64,000 nt of DNA from Streptomyces sp. Isolate_45 (GCF_024721315.2 NZ_JANFAK020000015.1:26872-90871), one strand, 5' to 3'. Positions 53,786-62,580 are shown, numbered from the stretch's first letter. Numbers and translations are program-made. Notes: a model not told the origin generated them from the letters alone.

Positions 53786-53839
53786 CCGTCCCGGCGCCCC
53801 GGTCCGTCCCCGCGCACCGGTCCGTCCCGGCGCCCCGGG
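53786..53839. repeat. 18-bp tandem repeat, three copies
   Basis: CCGTCCCGGCGCCCCGGT-type units repeat at 53786, 53804 and 53822 with exact 18-base spacing; the middle copy has two differences and the last one. It is non-coding, just after the STAND gene stop, in the 148-base gap before the leftward 80-residue gene. Confidence 0.85.
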
Positions 53840-53911
53840 CGGTCGGTCGTAGCCGCGCCGGAACAGCCGCCCCGTCGGGTTCTCGGGCGGGGCGGCGTTC
53901 GCGTGCGGGTG

Positions 53912-54154
53912 TCAGCCCGTGCTGTCCGGCTTGGCCGTCGGCGTTGCCTTCGGGCCCGCGGCGGCCGGCTCCGGGGCCTCCTGGAAGTCCACCCGGCCCA
54001 TGTGCCGGTTCATCGACTTCATCAGGAACCACACGCCGAGCGCGAGGGCCGCGAACACGATGAAGCCCAGGATTCCGGGGGTCACCTTGTTCTTGTCGAA
54101 GGTGTCGCCGGCCAGGGGGAGGAGCTGGGTCAGGGCTGACTGCGTAGCGCTCAT
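53912..54154 (-). CDS. Small membrane protein coupled to mca
   Basis: An 80-residue protein with one membrane helix (GILGFIVFAALALGVWFLMK, ~30-50) and a Pro/Ala/Lys-rich tail (EAPEPAAAGPKATPTAKPDS). The N-terminus TQSALTQLLPLAGDTFDKNK is outside or at the membrane. The ATG lies two bases after the mca stop, so translation is coupled. The same small gene follows mca in S. coelicolor as I recall. It may link mycothiol detoxification to the membrane; this is inference. Confidence 0.78.
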   Translation of the reverse strand: MSATQSALTQLLPLAGDTFDKNKVTPGILGFIVFAALALGVWFLMKSMNRHMGRVDFQEAPEPAAAGPKATPTAKPDSTG

Positions 54155-54156
54155 AG

Positions 54157-55038
54157 CTACGCATTCTCCCGGATGCCCGCGAAGAGGTCGGACTCGGGGA
54201 GGGATGTGTCGACGAACGACTTCGCCAGCTCGTACTCCTCGGTGGGCCAGACCTCCTTCTGGATCTCCATCGGGACCCGGAACCAGCCGCCGTCCGGGTC
54301 GATCTGGGTGGCGTGCGCGATGAGGGCCTTGTCGCGGATCTCGAAGAAGTCCGCGCAGGGCACGTGCGTGGTCAGGGTCCGCTCCGTGCGCTCGAACTCC
54401 TTCCAGCGCTCCAGCCACTCCCCGTACGGCGATTCCAGGCCGCGCGAGAGGAGGGCCTCGTGGAGGGCGACGGTGCGCGGCTTGTTGAAGCCCTGGTTGT
54501 AGTAGAGCTTCTGCGGCTGGTAGGCGGCGCCGTACTCGGCCTCCGGGAACTTCTCGGTGTCGGCCGCGCCGTCGAAGGCCACCATCGTGATCTTGTGGGT
54601 CATGATGTGGTCGGGGTGCGGGTATCCGCCGTTCTCGTCGTAGGTGGTGATGACCTGCGGCTTGAAGGCGCGGATCTTCTTCACCAGCTCGCCGGCGGCC
54701 TCCTCCACGTCCGCGAGGGCGAAGCAGCCCTCGGGGAGCGGCGGCAGCGGGTCGCCCTCGGGGAGGCCGGAGTCGACGTAGCCGAGCCACGCCTGGTCGA
54801 CGCCGAGGATCTCGCGGGCCTCGTCCATCTCCTTGGCGCGCACCTCGTGGATGTTCTCCTCGATGTACTTGTCGCCCTGGAGCTTGGGGTTCAGGACGGA
54901 ACCGCGCTCGCCGCCGGTGCAGGTCACGACGAGGACGGGCACCCCCTCGGACACGTACTTGGCCATGGTGGCCGCGCCCTTGCTCGACTCGTCGTCGGGG
55001 TGGGCGTGGACGGCCATCAGTCGGAGCTGCTCGGTCAA
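54157..55038 (-). CDS. mca: Mycothiol S-conjugate amidase
   Basis: A 293-residue zinc amidase that cleaves mycothiol conjugates to mercapturic acids and GlcN-Ins. The LmbE/PIG-L motif AVHAHPDDESSKG near the N-terminus, CTGGERGSVLNPKLQGDKYI, YDENGGYPHPDHIMTHKITM with zinc-binding His residues, and the C-terminal Mca-specific EIRDKALIAHATQIDPDGGW are all present. I chose the TTG at 55038 because GAGGAT is upstream and the start then matches the homologue that begins LTDQLRLMAVHAHPDDE. Confidence 0.95.
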   Translation of the reverse strand: MTEQLRLMAVHAHPDDESSKGAATMAKYVSEGVPVLVVTCTGGERGSVLNPKLQGDKYIEENIHEVRAKEMDEAREILGVDQAWLGYVDSGLPEGDPLPPLPEGCFALADVEEAAGELVKKIRAFKPQVITTYDENGGYPHPDHIMTHKITMVAFDGAADTEKFPEAEYGAAYQPQKLYYNQGFNKPRTVALHEALLSRGLESPYGEWLERWKEFERTERTLTTHVPCADFFEIRDKALIAHATQIDPDGGWFRVPMEIQKEVWPTEEYELAKSFVDTSLPESDLFAGIRENA

Positions 55039-55145
55039 GGCGGGATCCTCTGTGATTCGGCGCGACGGTCGGCTTCTATAGTGACCGAACGGGGGGTCGG
55101 AAAATTCCAACGGGTGCCTCACCCTCCCCACTGAGAGGAACGATC

Positions 55146-55562
55146 ATGGGCGCGGTGCGCGAAGGGCTCCCCGAAGGCCGGTACGGACGGTCCGAGGACG
55201 AGCGTGCGGACCGCAGGCTCAAAGTGGTCGGTTCGGTGCTGGGCGTAGGCCTGCTGGCCGTGGTCGGTTGGATCGGCTGGGACTACGTCGGCGGGCAGAG
55301 CGTGAGCGCCGAGATGATCAAGTTCCAGATCCTGTCGGACACCGAGGTCAAGGTGCACCTGGAGGTCCGCAAGGACGCCGGTGTGACCGGTGTCTGCACC
55401 CTCAGCTCCCAGGACGAGCAGCACGGCGAGGTGGGCCGCGCGGACTTCACGTTCGCGCAGCGCGACACGCGCGTGGACGAGGTCGTCACCCTGCGGACGA
55501 CGGGTCGCGCGACGGCGGTCGAACTGGTCGGTTGCCAGACCGCCTCGACCCCGGCCGGCTGA
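55146..55562 (+). CDS. DUF4307 membrane protein
   Basis: A 138-residue protein: 28-residue polar start, one membrane helix (VVGSVLGVGLLAVVGWIGWD) and a beta-rich external domain with two Cys (GVCTLS, VGCQTA), matching DUF4307. It is divergent from mca with about 108 bases between starts. The function is unknown, but its conserved place between mca and greA in actinobacteria suggests an envelope role. Confidence 0.87.
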   Translation: MGAVREGLPEGRYGRSEDERADRRLKVVGSVLGVGLLAVVGWIGWDYVGGQSVSAEMIKFQILSDTEVKVHLEVRKDAGVTGVCTLSSQDEQHGEVGRADFTFAQRDTRVDEVVTLRTTGRATAVELVGCQTASTPAG

Positions 55563-55737
55563 CCCCGGACCGCTCGAACGCCCTCCCCTTCGGGACCGGA
55601 TCCCCGGCGGGTATCCGGAACGCGATGACACACTTCACCCATCGGGTGTCCTCCCCCTTTTCTTCCCGAATTGTTAGGCTCGTGGTTTCGCCCGCCGCCG
55701 GCGGCTTTGCATACCCCTGTACCGACGAGGAGCACCC

Positions 55738-56235
55738 GTGACCCAGACGAGCGATAACGTCACCTGGCTGACGCAGGCGGCGTATGACCAGCTGAAGGCC
55801 GAGCTGGACTACCTCTCTGGTCCCGCACGCACGGAGATCGCCACGAAGATCGCAGCCGCCCGTGAGGAGGGCGACCTGCGCGAGAACGGCGGTTACCACG
55901 CGGCCAAGGAGGAGCAGGGCAAGCAGGAGCTGCGCGTGCGCCAGCTCACGCAGCTCCTGGAGAAGGCGAAGGTCGGCACCGCGCCCGCGTCCGACGGCGT
56001 GGCCGCCCCCGGCACCCTGATCACCATCGCCTTCGACGGTGACGAGGACGACACCCTGGAGTTCCTCCTCGCCTCCCGCGAGTACGCGTCGTCGGACTTC
56101 GAGACCTACTCCCCGCAGTCCCCGCTGGGCAGCGGCGTGAACGGCAAGAAGATCGGCGAGGACGCCCAGTACGAGCTGCCGAACGGCAAGCAGGCGACCG
56201 TCAAGGTCCTGGCCGTCAAGCCCTTCAACGGCTGA
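55738..56235 (+). CDS. greA: Transcription elongation factor GreA
   Basis: A 165-residue factor that helps backtracked RNA polymerase cleave its transcript. The coiled-coil tip carries the acidic residues in AAREEGDLRENGGYHAAKEE, and the C-terminal FKBP-like domain ends LPNGKQATVKVLAVKP. The start is GTG at 55738 behind GAGGAG. TAGGCT (55675-55680) is a likely -10 about 58 bases upstream. Actinobacterial GreA proteins like this have the same slightly long N-terminus. Confidence 0.95.
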   Translation: MTQTSDNVTWLTQAAYDQLKAELDYLSGPARTEIATKIAAAREEGDLRENGGYHAAKEEQGKQELRVRQLTQLLEKAKVGTAPASDGVAAPGTLITIAFDGDEDDTLEFLLASREYASSDFETYSPQSPLGSGVNGKKIGEDAQYELPNGKQATVKVLAVKPFNG

Positions 56236-56255
56236 TCCCCCTCACGCGCACGCGC

Positions 56256-56298
56256 GCGAGAGCCCCCGTCCCGGACCGCTCCGGACGGGGGCTCTCGC
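56256..56298. terminator. Strong bidirectional terminator after greA
   Basis: A 16-base perfect stem (56256-56271 with 56283-56298; core GAGAGCCCCCGTCC) around an 11-base loop separates greA from the convergent ABC permease gene. Confidence 0.93.
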
Positions 56299-56313
56299 AC
56301 GTGCGGAGCGGTC

Positions 56314-57207
56314 TCAGACGGTCGCCGAGCGGTACTTGCGGACCGCGAGGCTGCGGAAGACCACGATGATCAGCACCGACCAGAGCACGGACGCCAGTAC
56401 CGGGTTCTGCATCGGCCAGGCGTCCGCGACGGGGTAGCCCTCCGGCAGGTTGCCGAAGAGTTCCCGGGACGCCTGGACGGTGGCGCTGAAGGGGTTCCAC
56501 TCCGCGATGTGCCGCAGGAAGGTCGGCATGTTGTCGGAGGGGACGAAGGCGTTCGAGATGAACGTCAACGGGAAGAGCCAGATCAGCCCGCCCGAGGTGG
56601 CCGCTTCCGGGGTGCGCACCGACAGGCCGATCAGGGCGCCGATCCAGGAGAAGGCGTAGCCGAGCAGGAGCAGCAGGCCGAAGCCGGCGAGGACCTCGCC
56701 GATGCTGGTGTGGGTGCGCCAGCCGACCAGCAGGGCCACGACCGCCAGGACGACGAGGGTGAGCGTGGTCTGGACGAGGTCGGCGAGGGTGCGGCCGGTG
56801 AGGACCGCGCCGCGGGCCATGGGCAGCGACCGGAAGCGGTCGATCAGGCCCTTGTGCATGTCGTCGGCGATGCCCGCGCCCGCGCCGGCCGTGGCGAAGG
56901 TGACGGTCTGGGCGAAGATGCCCGCCATCAGGAACTCGCGGTAGTCCGCCGGGGAGGTGCTGCCGCCGACGCTGATCGAGCCGCCGAACACGTAGCTGAA
57001 GAGCACGACGAACATCACCGGCTGGATCACGCCGAAGATGATCATCTCGGGGATGCGGGACATCCGGATGAGGTTCCGCTTGGCTATCACCAGGGAGTCG
57101 TTGACGCCCTGGACGATGCCGCCCCGCGGCCGCGGCGCCGCGAGCTGCGGGGTCGGGGAGGTGTCCGGGGTCGGGGAGGTGCCCGGGTTCGGGGAGGTGA
57201 GGGTCAC
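56314..57207 (-). CDS. ABC-2 type exporter permease (DrrB-like)
   Basis: A 297-residue permease with six membrane helices. The N-terminal ~25 residues are a Pro/Thr/Ser repeat (SPNPGTSPTPDTSPTP) made by a 21-base DNA repeat. DrrB-type segments: NLIRMSRIPEMIIFGVIQPV, DDMHKGLIDRFRSLPMARGA (cytoplasmic loop) and FISNAFVPSDNMPTFLRHIA. The GTG start overlaps the ATPase stop (GTGA). It exports hydrophobic drugs or lipids with its ATPase. Confidence 0.92.
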   Translation of the reverse strand: MTLTSPNPGTSPTPDTSPTPQLAAPRPRGGIVQGVNDSLVIAKRNLIRMSRIPEMIIFGVIQPVMFVVLFSYVFGGSISVGGSTSPADYREFLMAGIFAQTVTFATAGAGAGIADDMHKGLIDRFRSLPMARGAVLTGRTLADLVQTTLTLVVLAVVALLVGWRTHTSIGEVLAGFGLLLLLGYAFSWIGALIGLSVRTPEAATSGGLIWLFPLTFISNAFVPSDNMPTFLRHIAEWNPFSATVQASRELFGNLPEGYPVADAWPMQNPVLASVLWSVLIIVVFRSLAVRKYRSATV

Positions 57208-58241
57208 TGCGCCGTCTCCTTACGCGCCTTGCGGCCCTTCGCCTTGGCGTCGCCCTTGGCCTCGCCGTCGGTCGGCGCCCCGCCGTTCTCCTCCGCGGCG
57301 AGTTCGGCCGCGTGGCCGGTCAGGGAGATGAACACGTCGTCGAGGGTGGGACGGCGCAGGCCGATGTCGTCGATCTCGATGCCGCGCCCGTCGAGTTCGC
57401 GGATGACCTCGGCGAGCAGCTTGGCGCCGCCCGCGACGGGCACGGTGAGCTTGCGGGTGTGCTCCTCGACCGTGGCCTCGCCCTTGCCGAAGCCCGCCAG
57501 GACCTCGCGGGCGGTGGTGATGTGCTCGCGCTCGTGGACGACGACCTCGACGCGCTCGCCGCCCGTGCGGGCCTTGAGCTGGTCGGAGGTGCCGCGGGCG
57601 ATGACCTTGCCGTGGTCCACCACGCAGATGTCGTGCGCGAGGTGGTCGGCCTCCTCCAGGTACTGGGTGGTGAGCAGCAGGGTGGTGCCGCCGGCGACCA
57701 GTTCCTGGATGATCCCCCACAGCTGCTGGCGGTTGCGCGGGTCGAGTCCGGTGGTCGGCTCGTCCATGAACATCACGGGCGGGCTGACGACGAGGGCGGC
57801 CGCGAGGTCGAGGCGCCTGCGCATGCCGCCGGAGTAGGTCTTGGCGGTGCGGTCGGCCGCGTCGGCGAGGTTGAAGCGTTCGAGGAGCTCGTCGGCCCTG
57901 GCCTTCGCGGCCCTGGCCTTCATCTGGTAGAGCCGGCCCACCATCTGGAGGTTCTCGCGGCCGGTCAGGTATTCGTCGACGGCGGCGAACTGGCCGGACA
58001 GCCCGATGGCCCGGCGGACTTCGTTGGGCTGCTTGAGCACGTCGATCCCGGCGACGACGGCCCTGCCGCTGTCGGGCTGGAGGAGGGTGGTCAGGACACG
58101 AACGGTCGTGGTCTTGCCCGCGCCGTTGGGGCCGAGGAGGCCCAGCACGGTGCCTTCGGGGACATCGAGGTCCACGCCGTCCAGAGCCCTTACGTCGCCG
58201 AAGGTCTTGACGAGTCCTTCGGCATAGATGGCGCCTGGCAT
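57204..58241 (-). CDS. ABC exporter ATPase (DrrA-like)
   Basis: A 345-residue ATP-binding subunit. Walker A LGLLGPNGAGKTTTVRVLTT, Q-loop region LSGQFAAVDEYLTGRENL, signature YSGGMRRRLDLAAALV, Walker B MFMDEPTTGLD and the C-terminal DrrA domain (RRPTLDDVFISLTGH) are complete. The tail is Lys/Ala rich. GGGAGAA precedes the ATG at 58241. Genes of this type confer self-resistance to daunorubicin-like compounds; the substrate here is unknown. Confidence 0.94.
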   Translation of the reverse strand: MPGAIYAEGLVKTFGDVRALDGVDLDVPEGTVLGLLGPNGAGKTTTVRVLTTLLQPDSGRAVVAGIDVLKQPNEVRRAIGLSGQFAAVDEYLTGRENLQMVGRLYQMKARAAKARADELLERFNLADAADRTAKTYSGGMRRRLDLAAALVVSPPVMFMDEPTTGLDPRNRQQLWGIIQELVAGGTTLLLTTQYLEEADHLAHDICVVDHGKVIARGTSDQLKARTGGERVEVVVHEREHITTAREVLAGFGKGEATVEEHTRKLTVPVAGGAKLLAEVIRELDGRGIEIDDIGLRRPTLDDVFISLTGHAAELAAEENGGAPTDGEAKGDAKAKGRKARKETAQ

Positions 58242-58419
58242 ACGGATTCTCCCAGAGCAATTCAGGCCGGATGGTTTCAGGCCAGAAGAATCAGGACTTT
58301 CCTGCACAATTCCTGAGGTGACATCGGATGGTCGGTATCCCGACGGCCGTCACCCTATCGCGTTATATCGCGTCCCGCCATGCTTTTCCCCGGACCGTGA
58401 GCGGGCGGCGGCCTCGCGT

Positions 58420-59652
58420 TCAGCCGATGACCGCGTACCCCGCACTGTGCAGGGAACGCGCCACCTCCGCACAGTGTTTGGGCCCCTTGGTCTCCAGGTG
58501 CAGTTCCACCTCGACCTCGGTGAGCCCCAGCCGCGGGTCGGTGCGTACGTGGCTGACGTCCAGCACGTTCGCGTCCAGCCCGGACAGCACCCCGAGCAGT
58601 CCCGCCAGCGCGCCCGGACGGTCGGTGACCCGCAGCCGCAGCGACAGGTAGCGGCCCGCGGCGGCCATGCCGTGGCGCAGGATCCGCTGCAGGAGCAGCG
58701 GGTCGACGTTCCCTCCGGACAGAACGGCGACCACGGGGCCCGCGCCGTACAGTTCGGGCTCGCTCAGCAACGCCGCCACCGGGCTGCACCCGGCGGGCTC
58801 GACGACCAGCTTCGCCCGCTCCAGGCACAGCAGCAGGGCGCTGGAGAGCGCGTCCTCGGAGACCGTACGCACGTCGTCGAGGAGTTCGCCAATGATTTTG
58901 AAGGGGACGTCGCCGGGGCGGCCCACCTTGATGCCGTCCGCCATCGTGGTCGGGTTGTCCACCGACACCGGGTGGCCGACCTTGAGCGAGGGCGGGTAGG
59001 CGGCCGCGCCCGCCGCCTGCACCCCGATGACCTTGACGTCGGGGCGCAGGGCCTTCACCGCGACCGCGACTCCCGCGGCGAGCCCGCCGCCGCCGATGCC
59101 GACGAGGATCGTGCGGACCTCGGGGCACTGCTCCAGGATCTCCAGGCCCACCGTGCCCTGGCCGGCGATGATGTCGCGGTGGTCGAAGGGGTGGATGAAC
59201 TCCGCACCCGTACGCTCCGCGTACTCCTGGGCGGCGGCCAGGGTCTCGTCGACGACCTCGCCGTGCAGGCGCACCTCGGCGCCGTACTCCTGGGTCGCGG
59301 CCACCTTCGGCAGCGGCGCCCCGACGGGCATGAACACCGTGGAGCGGACCCCGAGGAGCGAGGAGGCCAGCGCCACGCCCTGCGCGTGGTTGCCTGCGCT
59401 CGCCGCGACCACGCCGGCCGCCCGCTGCTCGGGGCGCAGGCCGGCGATGCGCACGTACGCGCCGCGCAGCTTGAAGGAGCCGGTCCGCTGGAGGTTCTCG
59501 CACTTGAGGTGGACCGGGGAGCCGGTGAGCGAGGAGAGGTGCCGGCTGCCCTCCATCGGCGTGACCCGGGAAACGCCGGACAGCATCTTCTGGGCCCCCC
59601 GGACGTCGTCGAGGATGACCTGGGGGACGGGCTGGGGCACGCGGTAGTTCAT
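58420..59652 (-). CDS. ilvA: Threonine ammonia-lyase with one ACT domain
   Basis: A 410-residue fold-type II PLP enzyme making 2-oxobutanoate from threonine for isoleucine synthesis. NLQRTGSFKLRGAYVRI holds PLP lysine K61; ASAGNHAQGVALASSLLGVR, GIGGGGLAAGVAVAVKAL and the PLP phosphate loop are present. The C-terminal ~80 residues form a single ACT-like domain (VTDRPGALAGLLGVLSGLDA). Short single-ACT versions are often catabolic; in Streptomyces this gene is the usual ilvA. The start has GAGACT at leaderless distance and no Shine-Dalgarno site. Confidence 0.92.
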   Translation of the reverse strand: MNYRVPQPVPQVILDDVRGAQKMLSGVSRVTPMEGSRHLSSLTGSPVHLKCENLQRTGSFKLRGAYVRIAGLRPEQRAAGVVAASAGNHAQGVALASSLLGVRSTVFMPVGAPLPKVAATQEYGAEVRLHGEVVDETLAAAQEYAERTGAEFIHPFDHRDIIAGQGTVGLEILEQCPEVRTILVGIGGGGLAAGVAVAVKALRPDVKVIGVQAAGAAAYPPSLKVGHPVSVDNPTTMADGIKVGRPGDVPFKIIGELLDDVRTVSEDALSSALLLCLERAKLVVEPAGCSPVAALLSEPELYGAGPVVAVLSGGNVDPLLLQRILRHGMAAAGRYLSLRLRVTDRPGALAGLLGVLSGLDANVLDVSHVRTDPRLGLTEVEVELHLETKGPKHCAEVARSLHSAGYAVIG

Positions 59653-59899
59653 ACCGCCAGTCTCGCAGCCCCCGCAGGTCACGGCGCAGGGACGACCAGC
59701 GGGCGGACAGCCGGCCCGCCCGCTCCGCCCGGGGATCGCAGTCCACGCCGACAGGGGCGAGATCTCGCCATCCGGGACGACCCCGGGGCGGCCGGACCGA
59801 TGGGCCGCACCAGTTCTCGAACGCGGCGTACGGGCCGCCGCACGGCCGCGTACTCTGTCCCCCATCCTTGTCGGCCCCACGCGAAGAGAGCCCACGGCC

Positions 59900-60421
59900 A
59901 TGCCCTCCATCCCGGCCAGTTCCGACCTGCCCACGGCGGCCGAAGCGCCCGCCGGAGCCGGTCTCCTCGACTCGCTCCAGCACCAGGTCGCGGTGTTCGC
60001 CCGCCGGGCCGAGCAGACCCGCCTCGGCGGCGTCGGCCAGGCGCGCAACTCGATGGACCGCGCCGCGTACCTGCTCCTGAACCGGCTCGACCTGGAAGGC
60101 CCGATGGGCGTCAAGGCGCTGGCCGGCGGGATGGGCATCGACTCGTCCACGGTCACCCGACAGGTCGCCCCGCTCGTCGACAGCGGCCTCGTCAGGCGGA
60201 CCTCGCACCCCGAGGACGGCCGGGCCGTGGTCCTCGCGCTGTCCCCGCGCGGGCTGGCCCGCCTGGAGGAGGTGCGGTCCTCGCGCCGCGAGCTGATGGC
60301 ACGGGTGACCGAGCACTGGGCGGAGGAGGAGCGCGAGTCCTTCACGACCCTGCTGACCCGCTTCAACCTCTCCCTGTCGGAGCTGATGGCGGCCGCCGCC
60401 GAGGGCGGCCCCGCCTCCTGA
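59900..60421 (+). CDS. MarR-family regulator
   Basis: A 173-residue winged-helix regulator: NSMDRAAYLLLNRLDLEGPM, GVKALAGGMGIDSSTVTRQV (recognition helix) and SHPEDGRAVVLALSPRGLAR (wing with DGRA). Its target is unknown; a divergent threonine dehydratase gene lies 247 bases away. GAAGAGAG precedes the ATG. Confidence 0.92.
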   Translation: MPSIPASSDLPTAAEAPAGAGLLDSLQHQVAVFARRAEQTRLGGVGQARNSMDRAAYLLLNRLDLEGPMGVKALAGGMGIDSSTVTRQVAPLVDSGLVRRTSHPEDGRAVVLALSPRGLARLEEVRSSRRELMARVTEHWAEEERESFTTLLTRFNLSLSELMAAAAEGGPAS

Positions 60422-60492
60422 CCCCCACGCGCTGATCCCGGCCCGTCCGACCCCTTGACCGGGGTGGTGGCACCGGCCGCAAGATGTGGGCT

Positions 60493-60987
60493 GTGGACCG
60501 GCGTTCGGGGCGCGACCCGGAGTTCGAGGCCTTCGTCGCGGGCGCGGCGGGGCGGCTCCTGCACGTCGCGGTCCTGCTGACGGCCGAGCCCCCGTCCGAG
60601 GCCGACGCCGCGCGCCGGCTGCTCGCCGGCGCGCTGGCCCGTACGTACGCGCACTGGAGCCGGCTGCGCGACGACGACCCGTACGACCACACCCGGCAGG
60701 AGCTGTGCGCGGCTTACGCCCGCACGGCCTGGCGGCACCCGGGCGGTACGGGGGTGCTCGCGCGGCTGAGCCCGTTGGAGCGGCTCGTGCTGGTCATGCG
60801 GGTCCACGAGGGCGTCGCCGAGGAGGTCACGGCCGCGCAGCTGGGGTTGCCGCCCGAGCGGGTCGAGGCCGTGTGCAACCGGGCCGTCGCCACCATGCGG
60901 GCGGCGTCGAGGACCGGGCGGGGCACGGAGGCCGGGCGAGCCGCGGGCCCGGCACCTGGTGCCGGCTCCGGGCGGGGGGCGGCGTGA
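60493..60987 (+). CDS. ECF-sigma-like protein
   Basis: A 164-residue protein resembling a small sigma factor of the SigE-like group but degenerate in region 2: DPEFEAFVAGAAGRLLHVAV, LLAGALARTYAHWSRLRDDD, and region-4-like SPLERLVLVMRVHEGVAEEV, TAAQLGLPPERVEAVCNRAV. The GTG at 60493 sits seven bases after CAAGAT, with TTGACC 19 bases further upstream, so the transcript is probably leaderless. Its stop overlaps the next gene, a small membrane protein that could be its anti-sigma or anchor. Confidence 0.75.
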   Translation: MDRRSGRDPEFEAFVAGAAGRLLHVAVLLTAEPPSEADAARRLLAGALARTYAHWSRLRDDDPYDHTRQELCAAYARTAWRHPGGTGVLARLSPLERLVLVMRVHEGVAEEVTAAQLGLPPERVEAVCNRAVATMRAASRTGRGTEAGRAAGPAPGAGSGRGAA

Positions 60988-61235
60988 GCCCCCTCGACCG
61001 CAAGGAGGACCAGGTCAGGAAGCTGATGGAGGGCCCGCACCCGGCGGTGCCGGCCGGGCTCGCGGCGGCCGCCGCCACGCACGGAAGGCGGCTGCTGCGC
61101 CGCAGGCGGGCCCTGCGCCGGCTGGGCTGGTCGGTGCTGTTCGCGGCGGCCGTGGCCTTCACGGTGTGGGCCTCGCTGACCCGACCGTGGGTGACTCCGT
61201 CGAGCGGCGTCTCCCCGCCCCTGGAAGGCTGGTAG
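60984..61235 (+). CDS. Small membrane protein coupled to the sigma-like gene
   Basis: An 83-residue protein starting at a GTG inside the upstream stop (GTGA). The first ~45 residues are cytoplasmic and basic (VRKLMEGPHPAVPAGLAAAA, then THGRRLLRRRRALRRL), followed by one helix (GWSVLFAAAVAFTVWASL) and a short external tail. Such sigma plus one-helix pairs can be sigma/anti-sigma modules, but no zinc-binding ASD motif is present. Confidence 0.78.
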   Translation: MSPLDRKEDQVRKLMEGPHPAVPAGLAAAAATHGRRLLRRRRALRRLGWSVLFAAAVAFTVWASLTRPWVTPSSGVSPPLEGW

Positions 61236-61274
61236 CGCTCCGGGGGCGGGTGACGACGGCCGGTCCGGCGGGTT

Positions 61275-62432
61275 CTAGCCGAGGGCGCGGGTCAGGTCCG
61301 CGATGAGGTCGTCGGCGTTCTCGATGCCGACGGAGAGGCGGATCAGGTCCGCCGGGACCTCCAGGGCCGAGCCGGCCACCGAGGCGTGGGTCATCCGGCC
61401 CGGGTGCTCGATGAGGGACTCGACGCCGCCCAGGGACTCGGCGAGGGTGAAGATCTCGGTGCGGCCGCAGACCGCGACGGCCTCCTCCTCGCCGCCCACG
61501 ACGCGGAAGGAGATCATCCCGCCGAAGTTGCGCATCTGCTTCGCGGCGACCTCGTGGCCCGGGTGCTCGGGCAGGCCCGGGTAGAGGACCTGGCTGACCT
61601 TCGGGTGCCGGGTGAGCACCTCCACGATCTTGGCGGCGTTCTCCGCGTGCCGGTCCATGCGCACGGCCAGCGTCTTGATGCCGCGCAGCACGATCCAGGA
61701 GTCGAAGGGTCCGGCGACCGCGCCCATCGCGTTCTGGTGGTAGGCCAGTTCCTCGCCCAGGGCCGGGTCGGCGGTGACCAGGGCGCCACCGACGACGTCG
61801 GAGTGGCCGCCCATGTACTTCGTCAGGGAGTGCACGACCACGTCCGCGCCGAGCGCGAGCGGCTGCTGGAGGTAGGGGGAGGCGAAGGTGTTGTCGACGA
61901 CCAGCTTGGCGCCGGCCGTGCGCGCGATGTCGGCGACCACGGCGATGTCGGTGATGCCGAGCAGCGGGTTGGACGGGGTCTCGACCCAGATGACCTTCGT
62001 CTTCGGGGTGAGGGCGGCGCGCACGGACGCCGGGTCGGAGGTGTCGGCCACCGACCACTCCACGCCCCAGCGGGAGACGACCTTCGCGAAGAGCCGGAAG
62101 GTGCCGCCATAGGCGTCGTTGGGGATGACCACGTGGTCGCCCGGCGCGAGCAGGGTGCGCAGCAGGCAGTCCTCGGCGGCGAGCCCGGACGCGAAGGCGA
62201 GGCCGCGGCGGCCGCCCTCCAGCGCCGCGAGGTTCTCCTCCAGCGCGGTCCGGGTGGGGTTGGCGCTGCGGCTGTACTCGTAACCGCCGCGCAGACCGCC
62301 CACGCCGTCCTGCTTGTACGTGGACACCTGGTAGATCGGGGGTACGACCGCGCCGGTCTGCGGGTCCGCCGTGTTGCCCGCGTGGATCGCACGGGTCTCG
62401 AAGCTCTGGTGCTCGTGGCTGTCGTCGCTCAT
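61275..62432 (-). CDS. metB: Cystathionine gamma-synthase / PLP trans-sulfuration enzyme
   Basis: A 385-residue fold-type I PLP enzyme joining O-succinyl- or O-acetylhomoserine with cysteine. Segments: ETRAIHAGNTADPQTGAVVP, YEYSRSANPTRTALEENLAA, NDAYGGTFRLFAKV, VHSLTKYMGGHSD with K205 and SLGGVESLIEHPGRMTHASV. Gamma-lyase activity cannot be excluded. TAGCAT (62444-62439) ends six bases before the ATG with AGGACC 17 bases upstream: a leaderless promoter. Confidence 0.93.
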   Translation of the reverse strand: MSDDSHEHQSFETRAIHAGNTADPQTGAVVPPIYQVSTYKQDGVGGLRGGYEYSRSANPTRTALEENLAALEGGRRGLAFASGLAAEDCLLRTLLAPGDHVVIPNDAYGGTFRLFAKVVSRWGVEWSVADTSDPASVRAALTPKTKVIWVETPSNPLLGITDIAVVADIARTAGAKLVVDNTFASPYLQQPLALGADVVVHSLTKYMGGHSDVVGGALVTADPALGEELAYHQNAMGAVAGPFDSWIVLRGIKTLAVRMDRHAENAAKIVEVLTRHPKVSQVLYPGLPEHPGHEVAAKQMRNFGGMISFRVVGGEEEAVAVCGRTEIFTLAESLGGVESLIEHPGRMTHASVAGSALEVPADLIRLSVGIENADDLIADLTRALG

Positions 62433-62580
62433 GGGCAGATGCTATGCCCCGTCCGGGCCGCGGTCCTCTTCTGGCCTGACCGGTGGGCGACGGGCCGCTG
62501 ACCTGGCCTCCTGACCTGGACCGCCGAGCGGAACGCAGACCATTGGCCTTGGGCCCGGTGTGTCTGGTTCGCTTGGCGGC

